Source of the DNA: Plantago major
Taxonomy: Eukaryota > Streptophyta > Magnoliopsida > Lamiales > Plantaginaceae
NCBI GenBank assembly: GCA_026545765.1
Contig: CM048839.1
Location: 18,476,566-18,540,565, forward strand
Length of the DNA stretch: 64,000 bases
Direction of reading: 5' to 3'
Of the stretch, positions 1-12,100 are shown one piece after another (position 1 is the first letter of the stretch; every line of letters begins with the position of its first letter). The position numbers and the translations under genes were made by a program. Under the pieces are notes generated by a model, which had not been told where the DNA came from, searched no databases, and worked only from the letters and a program-made list of their open reading frames with translations.

Positions 1-2200
1 TTGTCTGTTTATGCTGTTATGCATATGCTCCCTTTGCCAAGGGTACTCATTCTATCCTCTTAAAGATCCAAACTTAGGATCGAGTTTTCTAGACCTTATG
101 GTAAAGGTGGGGATGGAGAATATCGGTTTGTTGAGGGAATCGTATATTAAGTAAGGTTCCAGTCCATTTAGAAAAAGTTCTGGGAAGTTGAGGAATATTG
201 AAGTGAGTCTCAAATTGAGGGGTGTCAAATTTAACATAACCGATAGAAGAGTGCCAATATGAAGCACTCCGTTAAAACTTCAAATAAGTTGGTAAACACG
301 CTTCTGGACAAACACTATATTCCTAATAGTATTTCTAAGGTAGTTGTGTTTCTAGGAGTTTTGTCTATCTTAAATTTTAATATGTTATTAGACAGAGCAT
401 TTTTTGTTAAGGTCGGGCAAAAATGTGCTAATTTCAAGTTTTGGTGCACTTGTTTACACTTTTGTTATGCCTTTAACAAAAATTGCCATGTCCATATCAG
501 TTCTCTACATACTACTATAACACATGAAAACTCTTTAAGTATATAAACCGGGTACATGAATAAACTAGTAGACCTCGTGATTGAAATTCATCTACATAAC
601 TTAAAAAATAATTTTATATTCACTCAATACCATGTTTCAGGGGAGGTGGGAGTACCGCATTTAACAAGAGCAAGTGAAAGATCACCAGTAAGGCATTTGC
701 AAACACACACTAAGTGTCTCAGAACTTCTTACGCACCAAAATGAAAAATACCCTAACCCTGTACATCACAAAAAAGTTCTTCCATTAAAATAATTTTAGT
801 TTACCACTAAAATTAAAATTTTTACCAAGTTTTCAACACTCATTGAGGTTATTTTTCCACATAAAAATACACCGACAACTTTAGTTTATGAAGTTATTCG
901 GATCAATATACAACATCCATATTTAGTGTATGATATTTCATATTAAGGTTTCTTCTTAATATAAGTTGACGGCTAACGTTCCATGCTTAATTTCACTTTC
1001 AATCCGCAGATCGCATTTTCTTCGCAAGTCGTCCTTCCTTTTAATAGAATCCAAGTCAGAGAGACATAGGAGATGCAGTATCTGAGATTAAACCGACAAC
1101 TATACTTTTCTTGAAGAAAGAAAAGAAAATAAACCGACGCAACGTATCTATACGTCAACAATTGAATTTGTATCATAACCAAAGCGCAAGAAATATAAAA
1201 AGTAAAAAGAGAAAGAATTACGATAACTTATTTAGATACCGACCTTATAGAGACCGGCCTAATTATGTTGTTAACGAAATGTAGTTTTCATACTTATGAA
1301 ATAACACCGACATCATATACGTTTTGATTAATAACATCAATGATTTACTTAAGAATATATGTCCGTAATAAGTTATCTAAATACCGTATCTCAGAATACT
1401 TTCTCCAAATAATGTGGTGAAATTTTTGTAGAATTAATTGTTTACTTAAAATAAACAAATATATAAAGAATAAGTCTCATCTCAAATCTACATCACAAAA
1501 TTCAATTATTCAATTATTTATGATAATGAGACGGGATTTTCATATTTACTTGAAAAAATCCAAACTTTTCCAATATTTAGCTCCTAGTTCTTTATGTTTA
1601 GCAAAACTGATAAGGTAGTAATTTTTTATAGAGATGTTTACTAGATCAATTAGTTGATAAGTTATCTGATTTACTAAATATACTATATAAATACAAATGA
1701 GGTAGCTTATTTTTTTTAATAAGCTACAGGAATAAGCTTATTGTATCACATAGTTTATAATCTACCACCTATGCTTTCACGTTATATGTTTATTCTAACA
1801 TTACAGTAGATTTTTATTTTTTTAAACAACAAAAATACATTAATAGATCGGAATCAAAGTTTACATGAACAAAAAATGTTCTTGGTATACATAGTACCTT
1901 TTCAATTACGAATCAAGTCGAAACCTCAACAAAGTGTTACAACTGAAGCTAGGAGCAGCCAGTACCATACATACTTTAGATGATAACCTAGTTTATAATA
2001 TCATCATGGTACATAATCGACCACCTAGTTTATAATATAATCAAGCTCATAACTTGATTTTAGAAACTAGTAGTAGTACATGATGAATGTGAAGGTTTGA
2101 GTTGACAAGAATGCTAGTGTAATCAACATGACAACTCAGATGCCCCAAAATTCATTGATTCCAAAAGCCAAAATCTCATGGACCCATCTCTACAACTCAC
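1..2200. other. AT-rich intergenic sequence, no gene recognised
   Basis: Both strands hold only short open frames without recognisable domains. No paired terminal repeats were found. The last part (about 2100-2426) is the likely promoter and leader of the CONSTANS-like gene. Confidence 0.5.
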
Positions 2201-2204
2201 TCTC

Positions 2205-2426
2205 AATCCACTTATAGGCCCCATCAACTCCCATACTAACCACAAAATTATTTTAAAACTTTCTAACCCACTAAGTTCCCTCCACGTGTCATATCACAAG
2301 CCTCCCCTACCCCACCTTCTTGAGTAGCCCCTTAGTCCAAGCAGCAGCAGCAACAAACCTTCATATACCTCATCAACAATCCACACAAAACTCTTAACCA
2401 AACCTACAAACTCCCTCCACACCAAT
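2205..2426 (+). promoter_or_regulatory. Proximal promoter and 5' leader of the CONSTANS-like gene, with a G-box
   Basis: A CACGTG core lies at 2283-2288 in the context CCACGTGTC. G-boxes are bound by bZIP and bHLH (PIF-type) factors and are common in light- and clock-controlled promoters. A weak TATA-like stretch (ACTTATAGG) lies near 2210. The leader contains a short CAG repeat at about 2339-2352. The transcription start is inferred, not seen. Confidence 0.4.
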
Positions 2427-2981
2427 ATGTTAAAGACTGAATCTTCCACCCGAAACACCAACTGGGGACGCACTTGCGACATCTGCCGCGCAGCAGCCTG
2501 CGCCGTCTACTGCCGTGCCGACTCTGCTTACCTCTGCACCGGGTGCGACACCGATATTCACTCCGCGAACCCCTTGGCACGACGCCACACCCGTGTGCCC
2601 ATTCTTCCGATACCCGCATACGGGACTGACGAGTTCTTGAACCGGGAAGGCTCGGAGGAAGACGAAGACGAGGCCGCATCGTGGCTGTTGCTTAACCATG
2701 GGAAGAATAGCCAGGGCATTGAGGATGATAATGATGGAGTGTTGTTTGGAGGAGATGTGGATGGTTATTTGGACCTTGATGACTATAATTCTGGTCAGAA
2801 TACTACTCAGTTTACTAGTGATCATCAGTATAATAGTAGCAATCAGCATCAACAGCAGCATTACAATGTTTCTCACAAAGGAAAGGATTTGGTTCAGCAG
2901 CAGTTTTTCCAGTTGGGATTAGATGACTATGAGCCTTCCAATGCTGGCTACACTTATTCTGCACCTTCCTTGTCTCACAGT
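2427..2981 (+). CDS. CO: CONSTANS-like transcription factor, exon 1 (single chimeric B-box)
   Basis: Exon 1 encodes residues 1-185 of a predicted 304-residue CONSTANS homologue, a nuclear regulator of photoperiodic flowering. The start MLK resembles Arabidopsis CO. Residues 17-54 form one B-box with ligand spacing C17, C20, C29, D32, C37, C40, H45, H54. Its first half (through AYLC) resembles B-box 1 of CO proteins. Its second half, [10 protein letters not shown] followed by RVPILPI, resembles the end of B-box 2. Family members of this group normally have two complete B-boxes. The middle region keeps CO features (AASWLL near residue 78, an acidic stretch, Gln/Asn-rich DNA). The donor AGT|GTAAGT at 2981/2982 matches the conserved CO intron position after SHS. 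The deletion is in frame, so the protein may still be functional; a collapsed assembly is the alternative. Confidence 0.92.
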
Positions 2982-3432
2982 GTAAGTTTTCCGAATAATA
3001 ACTGCTTTTTTGCGAATGATTCTCATTATTTAAATTAAATGTTTGTTTACGAATGATTCCGAGTATTTCAAAGTGATGCGGTGCAACATAAAAACAACTC
3101 TTCATGTACCTCCTTAGAAGGGCCTATTTTAGCCTTGTTAGCTTGTTTTATATTCTATTTCTGGTCCAAATTTCGAGTGATCGGTTGTATTCAACTACAC
3201 TGATTCATGGTGTGACATTAAATTATTACCTAAATCACATCTATTGATTACTGAGTACTCTAAATTATTAGAGTCTATATGTGTACTAGTATGTTTTTAC
3301 ACCTAAATTTGAATTTGAGGTAGAACCAATGGCACCGTATGTGGGGAACGACTGTTATTTTAGCCGTTTGTTTGCTTCTTCAAGTAGTATATGAACAATT
3401 AGCTCACAATGTTCGATTTTTTGCCTAAACAG
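2982..3432 (+). other. Intron of the CONSTANS-like gene
   Basis: The intron is 451 bp, with donor GTAAGT at 2982 and acceptor AACAG ending at 3432. It is phase 0. It lies at the position of the single intron of CO and group I COL genes, between the glutamine-rich middle region and the pre-CCT region. Confidence 0.88.
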
Positions 3433-3792
3433 GTTTCGTTTTCGTCAATGGAGGTTGGAGTTGTTCCGGAGTCGACAATGAGTGAAGTTTCGGTCTCACA
3501 CCCGAGACCTTCAAAGGGTACCATTGATCTTTTCGCAGGGTCTCCGATCCAAATGCCAACTCCACTTAGTCCAATTGACAGAGAGGCACGCGTATTAAGA
3601 TACCGAGAGAAGAAGAAGATGAGGAAGTTTGAGAAAACGATACGGTACGCGTCAAGGAAAGCGTATGCAGAGACTAGGCCGAGGATTAAAGGCCGGTTTG
3701 CAAAACGAACGGATTCGGAAGGCGAAGTGGATCAAATGTTTTCATCATCTCTAGTGCCTGAAAATTCGTATGGCGTTGTTCCATCATTTTAA
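3433..3792 (+). CDS. CO: CONSTANS-like transcription factor, exon 2 (CCT domain)
   Basis: Exon 2 encodes residues 186-304. It begins with the conserved pre-CCT segment (VVPESTM, then GTIDLF). Residues 235-278 are a complete CCT domain containing [29 protein letters not shown] and [12 protein letters not shown]. In CO this domain binds DNA with NF-Y subunits and drives FT transcription. The protein ends in YGVVPSF, matching the C-terminal Val-Pro motif through which CO proteins bind COP1. No frameshift or stop is present. The total of 304 residues is shorter than Arabidopsis CO (373), largely because about one B-box is missing and the middle region is short. Confidence 0.93.
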   Translation, partial: VSFSSMEVGVVPESTMSEVSVSHPRPSKGTIDLFAGSPIQMPTPLSPIDREARVLRYREKKKMRKFEKTIRYASRKAYAETRPRIKGRFAKRTDSEGEVDQMFSSSLVPENSYGVVPSF

Positions 3793-6700
3793 GTCTTAAA
3801 TGTGTAATATAGCTAGTTTTCATATGCTGCACAAACTGATATCTTCTTGCAATTCTTGTAATGTTGAGTACTTGTACAAGATTTTTATATGTTCCAAACT
3901 CATGTATATATGTTCTGTATTCCTACTTTATCCGGATTATACAATGATTAAAGGAATGCAGATTTTGATTTAGCAAAAGAGAAGTTTTTACTTTTAATTG
4001 ACATTCCACATGAATAACAATACTTGAGCATAGATTTCAGAATTATAGGCCGGTAACATTGTAAAAGGGCTTATGTGCAGGCCCAATAAGTTTCACTTAA
4101 CGTCCATAATTGAGAACCTAAACCCACACATAACTTATGTTGTAAAGCCCATTTCCCTCCCTTCGGCTTTTTCTGTGTGCATGAAAATTGGAATGCATCA
4201 AACACTCTTACAAATTTGTTGTATACGTTGGTAGTTTATTGCAGAACCAAACACACTGTTACAGGACATCAACACTCACCAAGGGTATTTGATTCAATGA
4301 TCGACTCTTTTGTTGGCTGATTTCTTATCATAAGTCGGAAGCATGAAATTCTCAAGGACGGAGGCATCAACCATCGAGACTCCAGCTTTTGCCATTTCAC
4401 TATTTCCATGAGTCTCAACTCCCTAACGGTAGTTTTGTATATTTGAGACGGTGCGCGCCTGATTGATTGCAAATAAACTCTAGTTAATTATGATTTTTAC
4501 AAAACCTTTGGAGTAGTTAGTCCTCCAAACCTAGATTCTCTTCAGCGGTTCAACCCCTAATGTTATAAAAAGAACATTCGTGACTTGTTAAAAGTTAAAC
4601 TGATGGTTGACCCTAATCGATAAGTGCCTAGATGAGAGGTTTTAGAATCTGAGAAAGATTGTTTTTAAACACCACTTTGGAGACAATAGTTTTAATACTG
4701 CCATTGGGCTTATGTCGCTGCAATAGTTTAATGAACTAATAAGGGGCAGGCGAAAGCAAAACATTAGGAGTTGGCTGTGTGGTTTGATGAAACGCCATTT
4801 GAGATTTGTTGCTTAAGATTTTGATTATATCCGATATCCCGTTCCCCAAGTCTATAAAGATCGAATTATTCCATAATCTTGTGGCACTAATCATAGATTC
4901 ATAGTGCACCCTTTTATCAAAGTCATTAGATTTTGTTCCAAGTTAAGGTGCAAAACTGGCCAATATCTGGACCCAGACTCGTCCTCTAGGTCAACGGGCA
5001 GCCCATTAAACAGGCCTATTATAAATGGAGAATGTAAAGCAACGAATTAAAAACGAAAGGTCTAATCTTTCTAATTATCGAGCTACTAACTATATATTCT
5101 GAATATAATTAGAAGGTAATAAATTCTCCCGAGAAACAATTTTGAAATAACTTATATAAAAACGAACTATGTTATCAATAAATTCATTCATGTTATTAAT
5201 CAAATCTCTATATTAGTATCACCTTATTTGATTAGAATAAGGTGGTTTGTTTGATAAATGTCAATAAGTTGATTATTTTGAAAATCTACTTTGATTAGTC
5301 ATTTTTTAGAAAAAATAAGATAATTGATTGTTTTCAATTCGACTTATCTGTTAAATTATCAGTTCGTCTTGTCCAATACACATAGATCGATGGCTAAATT
5401 TCCAGAGATTAAAGAGAACAAAAGAATATTGCGGTTATAATTAATGAAATGTTAACAACTTCGGGTAAAAACTAGTGCGGGGAAAGTTCTAGTAAACCAG
5501 GAGGCAGGAGTACATAGAATAACTAGTGGTGCCGTAAGAAAGATGTAATCTTACTACTGTGTAATTTGGAAGCATGTAAAACATGGCTTATCGTTATCTT
5601 AATTACTTGGTAGTCAATAATTGCATCTAATCACGTGATAATCACCACTTACATTTTTGGTTTACGGTTATTAATTACGTTCAGTATGTGATGAACTAAC
5701 TTCAGTACCACATTCGAATAGTGACGATGCTTAAACGATCAACATGTGCATATATATAGGCGAGAATCATAATATAATTAAAATTTAGATTTCGATTAAG
5801 TTACTAATGATTCGATACGTTGTGAATTTCATATTGATTTTGTTTCGAAGAAACTCAAAAACCAAGAAGTTTTATTAATATTTGTTTAATATATTAAAAT
5901 TATTAGAAGAGGATGGCCAGGAGTTGCAATATAGTGTATTTGGTAAAAAAATCTATACTTTTGTCAGAACTCAGAAGTTTGAAACAATTTTGCTACATAT
6001 TACTATAAATGATTGAAAGGGGAAATGTCGAAAACAAAGGAAGGAAATTGAAAAAAAAAGTTTGATCGTTTACATTTTGGCAAATCTTCATTCTCAGTAT
6101 CATATTGAATTTTTAGCACGTTTAGCTATTCGTACTATGATAATAAAGTTGGACACTATTGGTTTTCAATCGATACATGGATGATCCTATAATTGAATGA
6201 ATTGACGAATTCTGACCAATTTTCAACAAGTGACAAATAAATTATGTGTCACGTGTATTAGATATTTAAAAATAAACTAAGAAAAAATGAAATGATTCCA
6301 ACCATGATGATCTTTCTCGCCAAATAATTTAAATAATAAAATCCAACTCACTGAACTGCTCAGGAAAATAAAATGCTAAATTCAAAAATATTCTACTTAA
6401 ATACTTGTGAGTTGTAAGTTTAGAATTTGGAAATCAAATACAACCATTTAATCATGTTAACGTGTAGATAGATGAACGATACTTGAGCCGAAGAAACACG
6501 TTAAGTGGGTCCAATATGGATTATCAAAGCCCAAACTGAATTTGATTCATTCTTCGTACTTCTATTTATCTTGACATTTAGACACCTCCACACTCATTCT
6601 CATTTGGTCTGATTCTACCCCATTTTTCCTCATTTTCACGCTAGATTACCATAATGCCCTCGTAAACCCGTAAGCCCGTAACACACCATCTAAGCAAATA

Positions 6701-7160
6701 CACTATGCTAAACTGAATCAGCCAATATTGTGATCTTAATTACATAAGTAGATCGATTTATTATATGATATAACGTAACCAATGTGACACCCTCTCACAT
6801 ACCATGTGACCTTTATATATGGATGGTCCACCATCCACATGTTACATGATAATATGTCACGTTGGTCACGTCTGGGCTATTGCTAGCAACATAAGATCAC
6901 ATAGAACAACCTTGTTCGATTTGGAACCTTCCACGATACAAATGCCTAGAGCCAATTGAAAACCTCATCATGAAGGGCAAATATGGAAGCCTATGTAGAA
7001 GAAGAGACTTGCGAAGAAATCAATGCCTATGGAAGAATTCAAGCATGAAAAACAGCAAAGCAAGAGAAAGATTCCCCAACTTTTTACTTAACATAACAAC
7101 AAATCACATCCTAATTCCCAAGTTCCTAACCTCATGCACTGTTTAAATATCCCTTTCCTA
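3793..7160. other. Intergenic region between CONSTANS-like and first GDU gene
   Basis: The region is AT-rich with no recognised coding sequence. A 67-codon open frame on the - strand (4269-4472) has no recognised similarity. A short hairpin occurs at 6820-6837: TGGATGGT, a CC loop, then ACCATCCA. No transposon with readable ends was found. Confidence 0.45.
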
Positions 7161-7164
7161 CATG

Positions 7165-7172
7165 TATATAAA
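7165..7172 (+). promoter_or_regulatory. TATA box of the first GDU gene
   Basis: TATATAAA lies 80 bp upstream of the start codon at 7252, a normal distance for a plant TATA box plus a short leader. This is inferred from sequence and spacing alone. Confidence 0.55.
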
Positions 7173-7251
7173 ACATATACACTGATCACTAACTCAATAT
7201 AACCTTAAAAGCAAAACAAAGAACACAACAGAGATCAGAGCTTTAAAAGAG

Positions 7252-7575
7252 ATGAGGCCAAAGCTTCAACATCCCACCAACACCACCACAGACTCTGCGG
7301 CAGTAGCTGGCAGCCCGGCAGGAGGCAATTCGACCGTTCCCTACTTGTTTGGGTGCCTTGCTTTGGTCTTAGGAGTAATTGCATTGGCATTGCTTATTTT
7401 GGCATGCTCTTACAGGAAAATTCCAGGCCATTCCTCAAATGAAGAGAAATCGCGATTAGGGAAACACGATTTACAGCCTGAAATGGAGCCTAGAGTTGTG
7501 ATCATGGCTGGAGATACAAACCCGACCTACATAGCGACACCTCTAGCCGCGACACGACACAGTGTGCCAGTTTGA
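7252..7575 (+). CDS. GLUTAMINE DUMPER family membrane protein (copy 1)
   Basis: This intronless gene encodes 107 residues. A short N-terminal segment leads into PYLFGCLALVLGVIALALL and one membrane helix (about residues 30-52), followed by ACSYRK. The cytosolic tail carries the family signature VIMAG at residues 83-87, followed by NPTYIATP. GLUTAMINE DUMPER proteins are plant-specific one-helix membrane proteins. Their over-expression raises amino-acid export, and the VIMAG motif is needed for interaction with the ubiquitin ligase LOG2. Length and architecture are typical. The orthologue number among Arabidopsis GDU1-7 cannot be assigned from sequence alone. Two further copies lie downstream on the same strand (33514 and 53781). 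Confidence 0.93.
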   Translation: MRPKLQHPTNTTTDSAAVAGSPAGGNSTVPYLFGCLALVLGVIALALLILACSYRKIPGHSSNEEKSRLGKHDLQPEMEPRVVIMAGDTNPTYIATPLAATRHSVPV

Positions 7576-7694
7576 GATATTTTGTACAGATAAAATTCCT
7601 ATGATTTTTTTCAGTGTGTTATTGCATTCGTATGTATATATGGCTTGATTTGTTAGAGCTAGTGGATTTGGTTTCTTTAGCTTTGTGCAATGTG

Positions 7695-8550
7695 AAACTG
7701 TGATTGATGCTAATTTTTGTGGGGAGGAAATTTGGAAAAGATTTTTGTTCTTTACTCTTAGAATTTGTTAAATGTAGCTTATTTGGTTAGGGTATGACTA
7801 CATGATCTAAAGATTTTAGGTTTAAATCCTAATTGTGTATTTGTATCTTTTATTTATTGTGAAATTTATACAGTTAATTCCGCTTTTCATCACATAGTAT
7901 TGCGACAGGTATAAATTTACCTCCGAGTTTTTAATAAATTTGTACCGATAAATACGATACATTCAAAATTTATCATTTTATCACAGGTAAGTATTGAGCT
8001 ATATTCAGTTCGTTACGATCTATATTTCGTGTAATTTAATTCGCTTACAACATCCTAAATCTAATGTTATATTAGTCCGTTTATTGTTTATTGAATAAAT
8101 CAAATTAGAAGGAACCTAAAATTAACAAACTATGATTGATGCTAATTTTTAGGAAATTTTGAAAAGTTTTATGTTCTTCACTCTTAGAATTTGTTAAATG
8201 TAGCTTATTTGGTTAGGGTATGACTCCATGATCTAAAAAATATAGGATTAAATTCTAATTGTATCTTTTTGTTTATTGTAAAGTTTATACGGTTAATTCC
8301 GTTTATTATCCCATTGTGATGCGATAAGTATAAATTCACTTCGAATTTTTTTTAATAACTTTGTACCGATAAATACGATACGTTCAAAATGTATCATTTT
8401 ACCACAAGTATAGATCTATATTCAATTTGTTACGAGATCTATATCATTTAATTTAATTCGCTTACAACATCCTAAATCTAATGATATATTATTCCGATTA
8501 GTTTATTGAAGAAATCAAACTAGAAGGAACCTAAAATTAAGAAAGTAACC
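7695..8550 (+). repeat. Tandem duplication, two units of about 430 bp, 3' of GDU copy 1
   Basis: The stretch beginning TGATTGATGCTAATTTTT near 7698 is repeated from about 8132. The two copies run in parallel through shared blocks (for example TTAGAATTTGTTAAATGTAG and TACCGATAAATACGATAC) to GAAGGAACCTAAAATTAA at each end. The units differ by scattered substitutions and small indels, so the duplication is not recent. Unit 1 begins about 120 bp after the GDU stop codon. No coding potential is seen. Confidence 0.85.
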
Positions 8551-8850
8551 TAAATCTTGGTATCAAGAATTCATTTCTGAAATCGCGATAGGTTGATGGT
8601 AAAATTGACCAGATCCAATCATCCCCTAATTAAACCAGGCACGTAAACGTTACTAATCGCAATTTCTGCGACAAATTTGACATGAAAAACAGAACACGTC
8701 CCAATCCAACATTTTCGATTAAAAACAACAACAGTCAACTGATCGCTTATTCGATCAATGTACAAGAAACTAAAAACGATCATCAATTCATCATCATTTT
8801 AATTATTATGGTTTAAACATAACGATTAACCAAATGCTTAATTCAATTAC

Positions 8851-9090
8851 TCACTCATGGCCCCTAATCCTGATGGCGAGTTGGATATCCTGAGGGCTAA
8901 TCCTGATCGGATAATCACGGCGGATTCCAAATCCACCAGGTGGACGGATAAGGCGGAGTGCGGCGGCGCTAGGGCGGAAGCGGTGGGTTTTCTTCTTCTT
9001 CCTGTAGTGGACACGGAAATCGTGAATTTCAGGCGTGCTTGGATGACGAATTCGGATGAATCTGCGGGGTCTGCTCTTAATTCGAACCAT
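8851..9090 (-). pseudogene. Histone H3-derived truncated reading frame
   Basis: The 79-codon open frame (ATG at 9090, stop at 8851) begins M-x-R-x-K like histone H3. It carries KKTHRFRPSAAALRLIR at about residues 33-49, matching H3 KKPHRFRPGTVALREIR. It ends with PQDIQLAIRIRG, matching the last helix PKDIQLARRIRG. Between these anchors about 60 residues of H3 (most of the alpha-N, alpha-1, alpha-2 region) are missing without a frameshift. It therefore cannot build a histone fold. Several tail changes (Ala to Val, Thr to Ile twice, Ser to Phe) fit C-to-T decay of methylated DNA. A TATA box and an AACCCTAAATC-like leader lie upstream. I read it as a decaying H3 copy; a short expressed H3-like protein cannot be excluded. 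The opposite strand is also open (8857-9192), probably a shadow. Confidence 0.68.
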
Positions 9091-9163
9091 GATCGATTGA
9101 AATTGCAATTTTTGTTCGATTTAGGGTTCTTCAGTTCGGGGATCCCCAATTCTAATTTCTCAT

Positions 9164-9175
9164 TATTTATTTATA
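9164..9175 (-). promoter_or_regulatory. TATA-like box upstream of the H3-derived frame
   Basis: On the - strand the sequence reads TATAAATAAATA, about 75 bp upstream of the ATG at 9090. It supports descent from a complete gene rather than a retrocopy, but the AT-rich context makes a chance match possible. Confidence 0.35.
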
Positions 9176-9192
9176 ATGTTTTTATTTCCTAA

Positions 9193-12100
9193 TTTGGAAA
9201 TCGACTCTTTTCACCTGCCTGTGCTGGTAATTGGGATCCTCTGCTTTTTTCTTCCCATGGTGGTACGCCTGATTAAAACTTTGATTTCGAAATGTTTTGA
9301 TACTTGTGATTGAATTTCGATGAGGTTTAAAAACATTGAAGTACACTATAGTTTAAAATTGGGCGCGAGCGAATGGTAACGATGCGCGTTAATCATCTAA
9401 GCTACGTGCATGTAATAATATATTCAATTGCGGTAGGTTTTTTATTTGAAATGCATATGTCTGTTGGATTGAATTGGGATTTTGTTTGGATTGTGTGATG
9501 TCGGAAAAGTTTGTATCTGCCTGCGACATGTCAAGATTGCAACTTTCACTTTGACCCAGTTGTGAAATCTGAAGGTGGTTGTGCAAAACACGATGTGTAT
9601 GATGTTAGATGGCCAAATACACAAAATTGATGGACTGTGATATCATCCCTTCTCTCGATTAATATGGATGGTAAGCGATACGACAACTATATGGAATGGG
9701 TGGACGTCAACCGTGGAAGATTGGTGAGATATTTAGATAGTGGTGTCAGTTGAGCAGATTTGGAATTTCACGTAATAGAGTTGTGGCAATTGGATTTATC
9801 GCAACAAAGTCACTCAGGATAAATAGGATTTGCGCACACATTAGTTATTCTATGCATTGTAGTAGAAAAAAGCTATATGCGAGGAGGGTCGTAGAGTACA
9901 CCTCCACGAGGCCTTCTTGTATACCGATTTGAGGTTGGAGAATGTGCAAGCTACTGTTGTTTTCGCAGTTGAACTGGATTTAGTGCGTTTTGGCTTCATT
10001 GATATTGCTCAGACATTTTACTCGCTCGAAAGCGTAAGTTCATTAGCATAGAGTACAATCGGAGGTGGCGGAAGCACACGTACGTGTGCACATTAATTGC
10101 ATCGGTAGAGTCTTATTTATGTGCTGTTCACACTTAACAATGCATGAGACTATTGTTCTAGTACATCATTACCAATTATATACGACATTACATGACTTGT
10201 GCCTTCGTTAGATACTTAGATTTCTCTCGTTTATTTATACTTGCATATGTTAGATTTCTCTCGTTTATTTATACTTGCATGCATACTTCTAGTGTTTAAA
10301 AAACCGGATCGGGTGTCGAACCGAACATGCTATAAAATGTCGGTTCAATCGGTTGACCGGTCAAACCATTGGTTGACCCGGTATACATGTATTTAAATAA
10401 ATGTTGTCCAAGACTCTAATACGAATTTATATTGAATTATAATATAAATTCAAGAAAAAAGATCTAGCATATTTAAGTTTATAAAAGTTCAAAACTTCAA
10501 ATGTTAGAATTCGAACTTGTAAAAATTTAATTTTTAATTGACAAATGAATGTTACAAGAACGAAAGTGATCACTATTCCACTTAGTTGATTATCGAGAAG
10601 TAAATCAATGTTTTCCAATAAAAAAACGAAATTATGGCTAGAAAAAGATTCAAATATCCTTAGTTCCTCACCGATTTGAGCTATGACCTATATAAAATAG
10701 AAAACAAACATAAATGAGTTATCTCCAAGTGGAAGAGAAGCTTTTATCTAAACTCTAGACTTAAGTTCAAACCCCACCAATTTTATGCATTGATGGTTGT
10801 GTTTCCTAATTAATTATTTTATAGTGTTGGATATAATTAGTAGATATATAATGGTGACTTGAAATATTTTCCAAAGTTTATGCATTCTTAAACTTTCACA
10901 TTTTCAAGTTGCATCAAATGGTAGAAAATTAAATTTCCATTGTGTATTTCCATTTTTCTCAAACCAAAGGAGCCTGAAAAAATACATTGATTGAATAAAA
11001 AATTGGGTATTGGTTGAAATATATAGAATACTACTGTGTTTGAAAAAATATGGTAGAAAGAAATGAATTTTCGTTATATCCAATGATTGGAAGTGGCCAA
11101 AATGACGTTTTTGTCAATGAGAATTGACAAAAAAGGAGATTCTAAACAAAGTATATATAGACATTGTTTTTTTTTTCTGGAAAATGATAGCTGGTGATAA
11201 AATATGTTTCGGATCTAATCGAAGACAACTAAACATTCTAGTAAGTTTTCGAGTCCGCTCGATAAGGATTGAAAAATGTGTTGGATTATAAGGTTCTTTC
11301 ATACGACGACGATTTTGGTGTTCCTTTTCACACTCTTACCAAACTTTATTTGTTACTTCTTACACAAGCTTCTCTTCATCAGTCATCACTCAGGTTGTTA
11401 TGGTTGTCTACTTCACGTCAAATATTATCCTTTCTTAATTCCATCGTCGTGTTTACATGAAGATCATGGAATTCGATTGATTGATCGATCGATCTCAAAA
11501 GTATGAAGTTGAATGTTAAATATAACTCGAGGAACACTACATTCCTTAGAATCCCAACACCATATGTGACTCATCTCCAGTTCGATTCGCTCGATAAGGA
11601 ATTCAGTCGAGTTGTGTCCATTTCTTATCGAGACGAGTATGAATTGCTTAATATATATGGGGTAAGCACGTGAACATTTGCTTATGATAAATTCATCTCA
11701 TTTTGGAATTTAATGATTTATATTGCAAATGATCCCCGCACTTCTGGTCAGTTTCAACATCTTTATGGGATCATTCAAGTAAAAGTTTAATATGGGCCGG
11801 AGATTTTCTTCGTGGAGGTTCGAATGCAGGTGGATCGAGCCAATAAATTTGATACCATGATAGAATTTAATCTCATCGAAAAGCTCGAACTTATAGAGAG
11901 CTGTGGAATTTAATAATTTATATTAATATTAATCCAATAGATTGATAGTACAACACTACAAACTACAGCAGAAACTCCATAGGGTAATATTGTTACAACC
12001 GGTAAAATATATTCTTTTAAAGAATTTATTCTTAAATAAAAATCTTTTTAAAGAGCTTATACATAAATTGGAAGTATTCTTTTATGGGTTTTCTGATGTA

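Noticed and set aside
2404-2876. Two - strand open frames over CONSTANS exon 1
   Set aside because: They are antisense shadows of a GC-rich coding exon; the + strand carries B-box and CO motifs.
8857-9192. 111-codon + strand open frame starting MAPNPDGELD
   Set aside because: It lies opposite the H3-derived frame, whose similarity to H3 at two separate anchors is specific; the + strand protein shows no recognised family and is best read as a shadow.
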